Assembly (NCBI RefSeq): GCF_900102855.1
Contig: NZ_FMWD01000003.1
Location: forward strand, 62,001 to 126,000
Length of the DNA stretch: 64,000 bases
Direction: 5' to 3'
DNA from: Thiohalomonas denitrificans
Lineage (GTDB): Bacteria > Pseudomonadota > Gammaproteobacteria > Thiohalomonadales > Thiohalomonadaceae
Positions 1-9,034 of this stretch are shown one piece after another. A program made the position numbers and the translations under genes. Below the pieces are notes generated by a model that did not search any database, had not been told where the DNA came from, and was given only the letters and a program-made list of their open reading frames with translations. Numbering within the stretch: the first letter of the stretch is position 1; each line of letters begins with the position of its first letter.

Positions 1-246
1 GCTTTTACCGTCGGCGAATGGGAGCGACTGCTCGTTCCGAGCCAGGCGGTGGTCCACCGTTCCGAGGTCACCGCTGTTTACGTCGTGCGGGATGGGAGTA
101 TCAGCTTCCGACAGATCCGTGTTGGCCGTGACCACGACGGCATGACCGAGGTTTTGGCCGGGCTCTCCGACGGTGAAAAGGTTGCACTGGACCCGATTCG
201 GGCCGGTGTCTACCTGAAGGACGTTCGTGCAGGTGAAGCTCAATGA
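1..246 (+). CDS. RND efflux periplasmic adaptor (C-terminal fragment)
   Basis: This is the last 81 codons of a membrane-fusion (HlyD/AcrA-type) protein whose beginning lies before the window. The open frame runs from base 1. The visible part resembles the beta-barrel and membrane-proximal end of RND adaptors (LLVPSQAVVHR, then VLAGLSDGEKVALDP). Such adaptors bridge the inner-membrane pump and the outer-membrane channel. Its stop overlaps the start of the RND permease by 4 bases (ATGA), so the two are almost certainly translated together. The substrate cannot be inferred from this fragment. Confidence 0.85.
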   Translation, partial: AFTVGEWERLLVPSQAVVHRSEVTAVYVVRDGSISFRQIRVGRDHDGMTEVLAGLSDGEKVALDPIRAGVYLKDVRAGEAQ

Positions 247-3200
247 GTGAAAAGCTGGGTATCTCCGGCCGCATTGCCAGCCGCTTCCTTACTACCGAGA
301 TTACGCCACTGCTGGCGCTCGTCGGACTGCTGCTGGGCGTCTTTGCAGTGCTGGTTACCCCGCGCGAGGAAGAGCCGCAAATCAATGTCACCTTTGCCAA
401 TATCTTCATTGCCTACCCGGGTGCGCAGGCCCGGGAGGTCCAGAACCTTATCAGTGTTCCAGCCGAACAGATCCTCTCCGAAATCGAAGGAGTGAACCAC
501 GTCTATTCCACCTCGCAGCCCGGCTTGTCGGTGCTGACGGTGGAATATGAGGTGGGTGAGGATCGCACCAGTGCCATCGTTCGGCTCTATAACGCGATTT
601 TTTCCAACGAGGACTGGCTTCCGCAGAACCTGGGCATAGCCCAGCCGATCATCAAGCCCAAGGGCATCGATGATGTTCCCATCGTGTCGCTGACCCTGTG
701 GAGCGAGGACCCCGCCATCGGTGGCTATGAGCTGCAGAAGGTGGCGCATGCCATCGAATCGGAACTGAAGCGCGTTCAGGGTACCCGGGACATCTATACC
801 ATCGGTGGTCCGGATCAGGTCGCCCATGTCCTGCTGGATCCGGCCAGGCTGGCCGGCTATGGCATCGCCTTCGACGATCTGCGTCAGGCCCTGCAGGTGT
901 CCAATGCCACCCGCCCCTCCGGTGCGCTGGTCAATAACAATCGCGAAATCCTGGTTCAGTCCGGTGAGTTCCTGACGTCGGTGAACGAGGTGCGTTCGCT
1001 GGTGGTGGGAGTCCATGACGGCAAGCCGGTCTATCTGGATGACGTGGCCGAGGTAAGTCGCGGTCCCGATCAGCCCGAGCAGTATGCCTGGTTTGGTACC
1101 GGCCCTGCGGCCGAAGCCAAGGGGATCGATACCGCCGGTGAGTTTCCTGCCGTGACGGTGGCGATTGCGAAACAGCCTGGAACCAATGCGGTGGCGATTG
1201 CCAATGAGGTTATCGAGCGCTTCGAACAGCTGAAGGGCATCGTTGTACCGGACGGGGTCCAGGCGACCGTCACCCGCGATTACGGTCAGACGGCTAACGA
1301 CAAGGCGCAGACCCTGATCACAAAGCTGATGTTTGCCACCGCCTCGGTAGTGTTGCTGGTGCTGCTGGCCCTGGGCTGGCGGGAGGCCATCATTGTCGGC
1401 ACCGCAGTGGTCATCACCCTGGCCATTACCCTGTTCGCATCCTGGGCCTGGGGATTCACCCTCAATCGGGTATCGCTATTCGCCCTGATTTTCTCCATCG
1501 GGATACTGGTCGATGATGCCATCGTGGTGGTGGAGAATATCCATCGCCATATGCAATTCGGAGACAAGAGCCTGCTGGAGTCAATCCCGGCCGCGGTCGA
1601 TGAGGTAGGGGGCCCGACCATCCTGGCAACCCTCACTGTCATTGCCGCACTGCTGCCGATGGCCTTCGTAACCGGCTTGATGGGACCCTATATGAGTCCG
1701 ATTCCCATCAATGCCAGTATCGGCATGCTGATCTCCCTGGCGGTGGCATTCATGATCACACCCTGGATGTCGAACAAGCTGCTGAGCCGTTCGCATGCGG
1801 CCCATAGTGGAGATGAATCGGGTGAAACCGGGCTCTACAAACTGTTCCTGCGTGGTATCGGCCCGTTTCTGAGCGAACGCAAGGGGCGCGGCAGGCGCTG
1901 GATACTGGGCGGCGCGGTGATAGTGCTCATCATGGGCTCCATGGCACTGGTCGGCATGCAGCTGGTGGTGATGAAGATGCTGCCCTTCGACAACAAATCG
2001 GAGTTCCAGGTCGTGGTCGATATGCCGGAAGGGACCAGCGTCGAGCGTACCGCCCGGGTACTGGGCGAACTCGGCGAGTACCTGGCGACGGTTCCCGAGG
2101 TCACCGACTATCAGGCTTACGCGGGCACGGCCTCGCCGATCAACTTCAATGGGCTCGTGCGCCAGTACTACCTGCGAGAGGGCGCCAACGTCGGCGATAT
2201 TCAGGTAAACCTCGCCGATCAGAAGGACCGTGAGCGCCGGAGTCACGACATCGCCCTGTCGGTGCGCGAGCCGCTCCAGACGATTGGGCGTCAGTACGAT
2301 GCAAACGTCAAAATCGTCGAGGTACCGCCCGGACCGCCGGTACGTTCACCGCTCGTGGCGGAGATCTACGGACTCGATTACCAGGGACAGATCGAAGTGG
2401 CCAAGGAGGTTCGGGCGGTGTTCGAATCGACCGAGGACATCATCGACATCGATGATTCCGTGGAGACGCCCGCACCGAAATTCATCCTGCGGGTCGATCA
2501 ACAGAAAGCGGCGCTGCTCGGGGTGCCGCAGCAGAACGTGGTCGAGGCGGTCCACGCGGCACTATCCGGCAGTGATGTTTCCTACCTCCACGATGTCAAC
2601 ATGAAATACCCGGTGCCGATTCGCCTGGAGTTCGCGGTTGCCGACAAGGCGGAGATCGAATCGGTATTGCAACTGCGGATGAAGACTCGGCAGGGCACAT
2701 TGGTGCCGCTTTCCGAGATGGTCCACGTACGGGAGACCTCTCGGGAAAATGCGATCCATCACAAGGATCTGCAGCAGGTGGTCTATGTGACGGCCGATAT
2801 GGCGGGAGAACTGGACAGTCCGCTCTACGGTATGTTCGCTATTCGGGATAAACTGCAGAAGCCGCTAGCGTTCGGGGCCACTATCAACCAGTTTTTGATC
2901 GACCCGCCGAAAACCCCTTATGAGTACAGCCTGAAGTGGGATGGTGAATGGCAGGTGACCTACGAGACCTTCCGCGATATGGGAATCGCCTACTCGGTGG
3001 GGCTGTTGCTCATCTATCTGTTGGTCGTCGCCCAGTTCCGGTCCTATCTGGTACCGCTAATCATTATGGCTCCCATTCCGCTGACCCTTATCGGGGTGAT
3101 GCCGGGCCACGCGTTGATGGACGCCAAGTTCACGGCGACATCGATGATCGGCATGATCGCCCTGGCAGGCATTATTGTCCGCAACTCGATCCTGCTGGTG

Positions 3201-3470
3201 GACTTCATTAATCAGCAGGTGCGGGAGGGCACTGCACTGGATGAGGCGGTGGTTCGTGCGGGTGCGGTTCGTGCCAAGCCGATTGTTCTGACCGGCTTGG
3301 CGGCTATGATGGGCGCCTTCTTCATCCTCGATGACCCGATCTTCAGCGGACTGGCGATTTCGCTGATCTTCGGGATTTTTGTCTCCACCCTGCTGACGCT
3401 GGTGGTCATCCCGGTGATGTACTACGCCTTCATGCGCAAGCGCGTCGACTTCATCCGGGCACGCGATTAG
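243..3470 (+). CDS. RND efflux transporter permease subunit
   Basis: A 1075-residue inner-membrane proton-driven pump of the AcrB/HAE family, close to the usual length of about 1040. Transmembrane helices flank two large periplasmic loops in the typical duplicated layout. The helix-4 segment GILVDDAIVVVENI carries the paired aspartates of the proton relay near residues 424-425. The start overlaps the adaptor stop (ATGA). No outer-membrane TolC-type gene follows; the next gene is an unlinked-looking LysR regulator. The substrate (drug, dye, metal or solvent) is unknown. Family assignment is secure from the motifs and length. Confidence 0.93.
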   Translation: MSEKLGISGRIASRFLTTEITPLLALVGLLLGVFAVLVTPREEEPQINVTFANIFIAYPGAQAREVQNLISVPAEQILSEIEGVNHVYSTSQPGLSVLTVEYEVGEDRTSAIVRLYNAIFSNEDWLPQNLGIAQPIIKPKGIDDVPIVSLTLWSEDPAIGGYELQKVAHAIESELKRVQGTRDIYTIGGPDQVAHVLLDPARLAGYGIAFDDLRQALQVSNATRPSGALVNNNREILVQSGEFLTSVNEVRSLVVGVHDGKPVYLDDVAEVSRGPDQPEQYAWFGTGPAAEAKGIDTAGEFPAVTVAIAKQPGTNAVAIANEVIERFEQLKGIVVPDGVQATVTRDYGQTANDKAQTLITKLMFATASVVLLVLLALGWREAIIVGTAVVITLAITLFASWAWGFTLNRVSLFALIFSIGILVDDAIVVVENIHRHMQFGDKSLLESIPAAVDEVGGPTILATLTVIAALLPMAFVTGLMGPYMSPIPINASIGMLISLAVAFMITPWMSNKLLSRSHAAHSGDESGETGLYKLFLRGIGPFLSERKGRGRRWILGGAVIVLIMGSMALVGMQLVVMKMLPFDNKSEFQVVVDMPEGTSVERTARVLGELGEYLATVPEVTDYQAYAGTASPINFNGLVRQYYLREGANVGDIQVNLADQKDRERRSHDIALSVREPLQTIGRQYDANVKIVEVPPGPPVRSPLVAEIYGLDYQGQIEVAKEVRAVFESTEDIIDIDDSVETPAPKFILRVDQQKAALLGVPQQNVVEAVHAALSGSDVSYLHDVNMKYPVPIRLEFAVADKAEIESVLQLRMKTRQGTLVPLSEMVHVRETSRENAIHHKDLQQVVYVTADMAGELDSPLYGMFAIRDKLQKPLAFGATINQFLIDPPKTPYEYSLKWDGEWQVTYETFRDMGIAYSVGLLLIYLLVVAQFRSYLVPLIIMAPIPLTLIGVMPGHALMDAKFTATSMIGMIALAGIIVRNSILLVDFINQQVREGTALDEAVVRAGAVRAKPIVLTGLAAMMGAFFILDDPIFSGLAISLIFGIFVSTLLTLVVIPVMYYAFMRKRVDFIRARD

Positions 3471-3616
3471 AGATCGGGAAGCGAACAGGGGGAACCGGTT
3501 GACGCTGTATTGACTCAGAATTGCTGCAGTTGAAGCACTTTGCGAGGATTGTCCCCGCTGGTTCGAATAAAGTATCCTTTCCTCCATAAATGGCGCGCAT
3601 AAAACGATAACTCGAT

Positions 3617-4516
3617 ATGGCTGATAGACGCCTGCAAGTTTTTCACACCGTGGCCCGGTTGCTCAGCTTTACCAAAGCGGCCGAATCGTTACACATGACC
3701 CAGCCGGCGGTAACTTTTCAGGTTCGCCAGCTCGAGGAGTATTTCAATACCCGCCTTTTCGATCGTACGCATAACCGGATTAGCCTGACCGAAGCGGGAG
3801 AGCGTGTATATCGCTACGCCGACGGGATTTTTGCGCTCTATGCCGAGATGGAGAATGCTGTCCGGGACCTCACCGGAGAGGTGAGTGGGGTACTTTTGGT
3901 CGGGGCGAGTACCACCGTGGCCGAGTACATGCTGCCGGCCCTCCTGGGAGACTTCAAGAAAAAGTATCCGGAGGTGACGATCCGCCTTTCGGTAGCCAAT
4001 AGCGATGCCATTGTGGCCATGGTGGAGAATAACTCTATCGACCTTGGAGTTGTGGAGTCACCAGTCCATAACAAGAATCTGGTGGTCGAGACCTGCCGGG
4101 TTGACCAGATGGTGCTGATCATCCCTCCGGGACACGAATTGGCGGGCCGGGATTCGGTTCCCATCTCCACCCTGCTGGAGTACCCCTACATCTGTCGTGA
4201 AGAGGGCTCCGGCACCCGTGAGGTGATTCTGGATCAGCTCAAGCAGACCTCCATCGATTCGGCCAATCTTGATGTGGTGATGGAACTGGGCAGCCCGGAA
4301 GCGGTGAAGGGCGCGGTCGAAGCGGGGATGGGAATCTCCATTGTATCCCGCGCCACCATTGCCAAGGAGCTGGAGCTGGGTACACTGCTGGCGATTAATA
4401 TCCAGCCGCCCATGGAGCGTCCGTTTTCCTTCGTCCATCAGAAGCAGAAATTCCGCTTGCGGGCGATCGAAAAGCTGCTCGATTTCGCCAAGATCTATTG
4501 TCAGGAACATCCCTGA
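3617..4516 (+). CDS. LysR-family transcriptional regulator
   Basis: A 299-residue LysR-type regulator. The winged helix-turn-helix is at residues 5-60 (FTKAAESLHMTQPAVTFQV, then RISLTEAGE). The rest is a two-lobe periplasmic-binding-protein-like effector domain, including GVVESPVHNKNL and a late segment GMGISIVSR. The CbbR/CysB-like branch is possible but cannot be fixed by eye. It lies 146 bases after the RND gene and 9 bases before a small unknown gene, so it may be cotranscribed with the latter and the permease behind it. Whether it regulates the upstream pump is open. Confidence 0.9.
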   Translation: MADRRLQVFHTVARLLSFTKAAESLHMTQPAVTFQVRQLEEYFNTRLFDRTHNRISLTEAGERVYRYADGIFALYAEMENAVRDLTGEVSGVLLVGASTTVAEYMLPALLGDFKKKYPEVTIRLSVANSDAIVAMVENNSIDLGVVESPVHNKNLVVETCRVDQMVLIIPPGHELAGRDSVPISTLLEYPYICREEGSGTREVILDQLKQTSIDSANLDVVMELGSPEAVKGAVEAGMGISIVSRATIAKELELGTLLAINIQPPMERPFSFVHQKQKFRLRAIEKLLDFAKIYCQEHP

Positions 4517-4525
4517 GCGACCACT

Positions 4526-4873
4526 ATGGGCCATCCCGAAAAAAACCTGCTGGAGTGCTTCCGGCGCTTGCCCGATGCAGAGCGTGACACCTTGGTGGCA
4601 TTTGCAGAGTTCCTGGTGGAGCGGGCCGGGAGCGAGCCGGTGGACAAGCAGCCCAAACCGATCCCCCGTCCGGAGCAGGAGAGCGTCATCGGGGCCATCA
4701 AGCGGCTCTCCGAGACCTATCACATGCTCGACCGCTCTAAAATGCTTCATGAAACCTCGGCCCTGATGGCCCAGCACGTCATGCAGGGCCGGGCCGCCTC
4801 TCAGGTCATCGACGAGTTGGAGGTAGTCTTCCGGCGACACTATGAAAAGCAGTTCGGTGACGATAACCGATGA
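4526..4873 (+). CDS. conserved hypothetical protein, 115 aa
   Basis: A small soluble, charged, mainly helical protein with no signal peptide or membrane segment. I do not recognise a family. It is retained as real because it is tightly packed between the LysR gene (9-base gap) and the AI-2E permease, whose start overlaps its stop by 4 bases (ATGA). The N-terminal third (LLECFRRLPDAERDTLVAFAEFL) resembles short helical regulatory or adaptor proteins. A proline/charged linker follows, then a helical C-terminus ending FRRHYEKQFGDDNR. The function is unknown; translational coupling suggests a link to the permease. Confidence 0.7.
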   Translation: MGHPEKNLLECFRRLPDAERDTLVAFAEFLVERAGSEPVDKQPKPIPRPEQESVIGAIKRLSETYHMLDRSKMLHETSALMAQHVMQGRAASQVIDELEVVFRRHYEKQFGDDNR

Positions 4874-5949
4874 ACGTCATCACCGATTGGTTCCGGCGCT
4901 ACTTCTCGGACCCGCAGGCAGTGCTGCTGGTGGTGCTGCTGATGCTTGGCTTTGGTGTTGTTCTGACCATGGGCCGGATGTTGGCCCCGGTCTTGGCGGC
5001 GATGGTCATCGCTTATCTGCTGGAGGGCATCGTCGCGGTCCTTGAGCGGGAAGGAGGCGGACGGACCAGCAGTGTTATCCTGGTCTTCCTCGTGTTCATG
5101 ACTTTCCTGATGTTCCTGCTGTTCGGGGTGGTGCCGCTGCTGTGGACCCAGACGGTGGAGCTGATTCGTGAGCTGCCGAGCTATGTCAGCACCGGCCGCG
5201 ACGCCTTGCTGCGACTGCCCGAGCATTACGCCTTCATTTCGGAGCAGCAGGTCAATGAAATCATCAGCGTGCTGCGGCTCCATATCACCAATCTCGGGCA
5301 GCGTATGCTTTCGCTCTCCATCTCCTCGATACCGGGTCTCATCACCCTGGTGGTGTACCTGATTCTGGTACCGCTGCTGGTGTTCTTCTTCCTGAAGGAC
5401 AAGCACCGCATCGTCGTCTGGGTGACCGGCTTCCTGCCACGGGAGCGCTCTCTTGCCTCGCATATCTGGCATGAGGTCGATATCCAGATCGGAAACTACG
5501 TGCGGGGCAAATTCTGGGAGATCCTTATCATCGGGGTGGTGACCTATGTGATCTTCGCCCTGATGGACCTCAAGTATGCGATTCTGCTGGGGGTGCTGGT
5601 GGGGCTCTCGGTGCTGGTGCCCTATATCGGTGCTGCCGTGGTCACGTTTCCTGTGGCTGTGATTGCCTATTTCCAGTTTGGCTGGACTCCCGAGTTTGCC
5701 TGGATCATGGTCGCTTATGGGATTATCCAGGCCATCGACGGCAATCTCCTGGTGCCGCTGCTGTTCTCGGAAGTGGTGAATCTGCACCCGGTGGCGATTA
5801 TCGTCGCCGTCCTCGTCTTCGGCGGAATGTGGGGCGTATGGGGCGTCTTCTTCGCCATCCCGCTCGCCACCCTCGTCAATGCCCTGATCCGTGCCTGGCC
5901 CCGCACCGAACCCGACGACCAAATGCCCGAAGAGCCGGCGAGCAGTTAA
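4870..5949 (+). CDS. AI-2E family transporter (PerM/YdgG-like permease)
   Basis: A 359-residue polytopic membrane protein of the AI-2 exporter (UPF0118/PerM) superfamily. It has about eight hydrophobic segments, a central soluble stretch around residues 90-150, and the typical C-terminal run LGVLVGLSVLVPYIGAAV followed by a GNLLVPLLFSEVVNLHPV loop. Members export small molecules or act as sodium/proton antiporters; the assignment to autoinducer-2 is by family name only. The gene is translationally coupled to the upstream 115-residue protein. It converges on the minus-strand phoH-like gene, with a palindromic repeat between them. Confidence 0.88.
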   Translation: MNVITDWFRRYFSDPQAVLLVVLLMLGFGVVLTMGRMLAPVLAAMVIAYLLEGIVAVLEREGGGRTSSVILVFLVFMTFLMFLLFGVVPLLWTQTVELIRELPSYVSTGRDALLRLPEHYAFISEQQVNEIISVLRLHITNLGQRMLSLSISSIPGLITLVVYLILVPLLVFFFLKDKHRIVVWVTGFLPRERSLASHIWHEVDIQIGNYVRGKFWEILIIGVVTYVIFALMDLKYAILLGVLVGLSVLVPYIGAAVVTFPVAVIAYFQFGWTPEFAWIMVAYGIIQAIDGNLLVPLLFSEVVNLHPVAIIVAVLVFGGMWGVWGVFFAIPLATLVNALIRAWPRTEPDDQMPEEPASS

Positions 5950-6060
5950 CCACGGGGAACAAGGGAACGGCTTTTAAACCACAGAGGGCACAGAGAGTTT
6001 TAAAAGAAGTTCTCTGTGTTCTCTGTGTTCTCTGTGGTTTTCCGTAGTTCCCCGTGGTTT
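5948..6060. repeat. nested palindromic repeat of the CCACAGAGG/CCACGGGG family
   Basis: The gap between two convergent genes is a nested inverted repeat. The outer arms are AACCACGGGGAAC (5948-5960) and GTTCCCCGTGGTT (6047-6059), exact reverse complements. The inner arms are AACCACAGAGGGCACAGAG and two or three copies of TTCTCTGTG ending in GTGGTTTT. The RNA could fold into a long hairpin on either strand and may serve as a bidirectional terminator. Related short copies lie near 8889, 12642, 52734 and 55421-55616. Confidence 0.75.
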
Positions 6061-6063
6061 GAT

Positions 6064-7491
6064 CTAAAGCGCCTCGGAAGCGAAATCCGCCAGCCGCGAG
6101 CGTTCGCCGCGGAGCAGGGTGATATGGCCGCTATGGGCCCAGCCCTTGAAACGATCGACGACGTAGGTTAGACCGGAGTTGGTTTCGGTCAGATAGGGCG
6201 TATCGATCTGGGCGACATTGCCCAGGCAGATTACCTTGGTACCGGGACCGGCACGGGTGATCAGGGTTTTCATCTGCTTCGAGGTCAGGTTTTGGGCCTC
6301 ATCGATGATAATGTACTTGTTGAGGAAGGTCCGACCCCGCATGAAGTTCAGGGAGCGGATTTTTACTCGCTTGGCCACCAGTTCCTGGGTGGCTGCCCGC
6401 TCCCAGTCACTGTTGTGTTCGGACTGGGTGAGAACCTCGAGATTGTCCATCAGGGCGCCCATCCAGGGGGCCATCTTCTCCTCTTCGGTGCCGGGGAGAA
6501 AACCGATATCCTCGCCCACCGGAACGGTGACGCGCGTCATGATGATTTCGCTGTAAAGCTGTTCATCCAGGACCTGCGCAAGGCCGGCCGCCAAGGTCAG
6601 CAGCGTCTTGCCGGTACCCGCCTGACCGACCATCGTCACGAAATCGATCTCCGGGTCCATCAGCAGATTCAGTGCAAAGTTTTGCTCCCGGTTACGGGCG
6701 GAGATGCCCCAAATCTTTTGACTGCCGCGGAAATCTTTTACGGTTTCGATGATGGCGCTTTCATCCTCCACCGTCCGCACCACGGCCTCGAAGGAAGCGG
6801 GCTCGTTGTCGTCTCCGTTCAGGAAAAGGAATTCGTTGGCATGCCAGTGAGCGGCGTCGGGACCGGCTACGCGGTAGAACGTGCGCCCCTCCTTTTTCCA
6901 GGATTCCATTTCCTTGCTGTGTAATTCCCAGAAATTGCTGGTCAACTCCTCGTTACCGCTATAGAGCAGATTGACGTCTTCCAGCACCTGATCGTTGCGG
7001 TAATCCTCGGCGTGAATACCGATAGCGGCAGCCTTGATGCGCATGTTGGTATCCTTCGATACCAGGATGACCGTCTGTTCAGCGTGCGTTTCCCGGAGCG
7101 CGAGGGCCGTTCCGAGGATATTGTTATCCGGCTTGCTGCCCGGCAGGGTGGCGGGAAGATTGGCCTCCATACTGGAGGTCTGGAAAAAGATCCGGCCGGT
7201 GGGGCGCTGCCCGGCACTCTCCCCCGGCTCACCGAGGGGAAGGCCCGCGTCGATGTCGGCCTTGTTGGCACCCGTCATCACTTCGTCGAGGAAGCGGCTT
7301 GCCTGGCGAGCATTGCGGGCAACTTCCGAATGGCCTTTTTTATTATTGTCGAGCTCTTCGATGACGACCATCGGCAGATAGATATCGTGTTCCTGGAAGC
7401 GGAACAGGGCGGTGGGATCGTGCATCAGCACGTTCGTATCAAGCACAAAAAGCCGTTTACCGGCCGGACGGGCGCTTTTGTTGTCAGTCAT
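6064..7491 (-). CDS. PhoH family ATPase with N-terminal PIN domain
   Basis: A 475-residue protein fusing a PIN ribonuclease-like domain (start LFVLDTNVLMHDPTALF, residues about 12-150) to a PhoH-type P-loop ATPase domain. Walker A GQAGTGKTLL lies near residue 290 and Walker B YIIIDEAQNLT follows. PhoH2/YlaK-type proteins are predicted RNA helicase-nucleases. I chose the start MTDNKSARPAGKRLF because the 34 extra codons upstream look non-conserved. The peroxiredoxin gene lies about 100 bases upstream on the same strand. Domain identity is clear; the RNA target is unknown. Confidence 0.92.
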   Translation of the reverse strand: MTDNKSARPAGKRLFVLDTNVLMHDPTALFRFQEHDIYLPMVVIEELDNNKKGHSEVARNARQASRFLDEVMTGANKADIDAGLPLGEPGESAGQRPTGRIFFQTSSMEANLPATLPGSKPDNNILGTALALRETHAEQTVILVSKDTNMRIKAAAIGIHAEDYRNDQVLEDVNLLYSGNEELTSNFWELHSKEMESWKKEGRTFYRVAGPDAAHWHANEFLFLNGDDNEPASFEAVVRTVEDESAIIETVKDFRGSQKIWGISARNREQNFALNLLMDPEIDFVTMVGQAGTGKTLLTLAAGLAQVLDEQLYSEIIMTRVTVPVGEDIGFLPGTEEEKMAPWMGALMDNLEVLTQSEHNSDWERAATQELVAKRVKIRSLNFMRGRTFLNKYIIIDEAQNLTSKQMKTLITRAGPGTKVICLGNVAQIDTPYLTETNSGLTYVVDRFKGWAHSGHITLLRGERSRLADFASEAL

Positions 7492-7596
7492 TGAATGTTC
7501 AAAACTCCGGATATTTTTCGAGCGCGGGACGGGCACGCTTGTTGAGAAAAAACGCTGTAAAAACCCCGCGCAATCTGCATCCCAGTGGTGCAATTC

Positions 7597-8082
7597 TCAC
7601 TCATGGTTTTGTGCATGGAGTCCTTTAACAGCCTCCAGAACGGCTTCGGCATGGCCGTCCACCTTCACTTTGCGCCACTCCTCCCGCAGGATCCCTGCAG
7701 CATCGACAAGAAAAGTACTGCGCTCGATGCCCATGACCTTGCGACCATACATGTTTTTTTCCTTGAGAACGTCGAATGCCCTGCAGAGGAGCTCTTCCTT
7801 GTCCGATAGCAAATCGAAGGGGAAGCCCTGCCTGGCCTTGAAGTTTTCATGGGCCTTCACGCTGTCCCGGGATACGCCCAGGATGACCGTATCGTACTTA
7901 TGAAAGGAATCATGAAGGTCACCGAACGCCTGTCCTTCCCGGGTGCAGCCGGGTGTGCTGTCCTTCGGGTAAAAATAGAGCACCAGGTTCCGACCCCTCA
8001 AATCCGACAGACGAATCGTCTGATCGCCGGTCGCAGGCAGGCTGAAGTCGGGGATTTCCTTTCCGATCGCTATTTGGCTCAT
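7597..8082 (-). CDS. bcp: thioredoxin-dependent peroxiredoxin (BCP/PrxQ type)
   Basis: A 161-residue cytoplasmic peroxidase of the bacterioferritin-comigratory-protein class, reducing hydroperoxides with thioredoxin. The peroxidatic cysteine is C46 in DSTPGCTREG. The E. coli-type resolving cysteine five residues later is missing (glycine there). A cysteine at residue 100 (EELLCRAFDVL) may be the resolving partner, as in other PrxQ subtypes. The start at 8082 is preceded by a good AGGAG ribosome site; the longer frame upstream has no support. It lies between the PhoH-like gene and the GcvR-like gene, all on the minus strand. Confidence 0.93.
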   Translation of the reverse strand: MSQIAIGKEIPDFSLPATGDQTIRLSDLRGRNLVLYFYPKDSTPGCTREGQAFGDLHDSFHKYDTVILGVSRDSVKAHENFKARQGFPFDLLSDKEELLCRAFDVLKEKNMYGRKVMGIERSTFLVDAAGILREEWRKVKVDGHAEAVLEAVKGLHAQNHE

Positions 8083-8205
8083 GGTTGTCCGCTCCTTTCG
8101 ATATTGGCCTTTGATCCTTCGCCGCGCGCAGGGACGGCGGAATAATTGGACTGCCGGCAACTGCAGCAACTGACTGGTTCCGTTTGCTTGCGGGCGGTTA
8201 ACTGC

Positions 8206-8742
8206 TCAACCCTTGACCGGCTCGAGGACTGCATCGAGATTGAGCGAATCGCAGAAATCGAGAAACTCGTTTCGCAACTGGGCGATGTGAATATCGCCGG
8301 GAATGTTTACCGTGATGTTGGCCGAAAACATCTGGGTCCCGGTATGGGCCGCGCGATAGCTCTCGGTATAGAGATCCTCGATGTTGATGTTACGGGTCGA
8401 GAAAAATCCGGCAATCTGGTTGACGATACCCGGATGGTCGAGTGACACCACATTGATCAGGTAGGGCATCCCGCCGGTCCGATCGGGGCGCTCTTCGGTG
8501 CGCTTGGCGATGATGGTCAGCTCAAGCCGCTTTTCCAGCACGGGGAGCAGGTGTTCGAGCTTGGCGACTTCAGCCCAGGAGCCCTCCACCATCAGAAGAA
8601 TGGCGAACTCGCCGCCCAGAACTGTCATGCGGGTATCGAGGATGTTACAGCCCGCTTCCATTACGGGACCGGTGAGGCGATCGACGATACCGGGCCGGTC
8701 CTTGCCGAGTGCGGAGATCACGAGATACTTGGACTGAGTCAT
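8206..8742 (-). CDS. gcvR: glycine cleavage system repressor-like protein (two ACT domains)
   Basis: A 178-residue protein made of two ACT domains, at residues about 5-75 (LVISALGKDRPGIVDRL) and 92-175 (YLINVVSLDHPGIVNQIAG). This is the GcvR arrangement. In E. coli GcvR binds glycine and the activator GcvA to repress the glycine cleavage operon. There is no DNA-binding domain, as expected. It is divergent from dapA, and a GcvR-like gene beside dapA and the bcp gene is a common gammaproteobacterial neighbourhood. Family confidence is high; the gcv target is inferred from homology only. Confidence 0.85.
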   Translation of the reverse strand: MTQSKYLVISALGKDRPGIVDRLTGPVMEAGCNILDTRMTVLGGEFAILLMVEGSWAEVAKLEHLLPVLEKRLELTIIAKRTEERPDRTGGMPYLINVVSLDHPGIVNQIAGFFSTRNINIEDLYTESYRAAHTGTQMFSANITVNIPGDIHIAQLRNEFLDFCDSLNLDAVLEPVKG

Positions 8743-8841
8743 GCGGTAGAGTTCTTATCCTTGGAGGTTCCATATTGAGTTTATCACCCAATATGGGCTC
8801 CGACATAGCCGCCCCTGGTGCGGCTGCAGGCGTTATTTTGT

Positions 8842-8930
8842 TGCGCGCCGTACCCCTGCTGCTCAGGCCGGAATCAATGAAGGATTGTAACCACGGGGTA
8901 CACGGGGTACACGGGGACCACGGGGCACAA
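8842..8930. repeat. composite dispersed repeat upstream of dapA
   Basis: Two dispersed repeats are joined here. 8842-8885 matches a motif CCGTACCCCTGCTGCTCAGG followed by GAATCAATGAAGGA, with a second copy at 24591-24637 and an inverted partial copy at 55494-55525. 8889-8930 is a near-tandem run of ACACGGGGT/ACCACGGGG units from the CCACGGGG repeat family. The repeats lie in the 292-base divergent gap between the GcvR-like gene and dapA. I saw no gene in this gap. Confidence 0.7.
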
Positions 8931-9034
8931 TGCTCCGCTCACCTCTGGTAGCGCCCGCCTGCGGAACAGTTCGCTTGTCTTCAAACAGGTGCCAAAGTAC
9001 CATGCATTCTTAATTTTTCGGCTGGAGAACGGGC

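Noticed and set aside
4840-5922. 360-codon minus-strand frame opposite the AI-2E permease
   Set aside because: Extremely His/Asp/Gln-rich with no family motif; an antisense shadow of a hydrophobic membrane protein.
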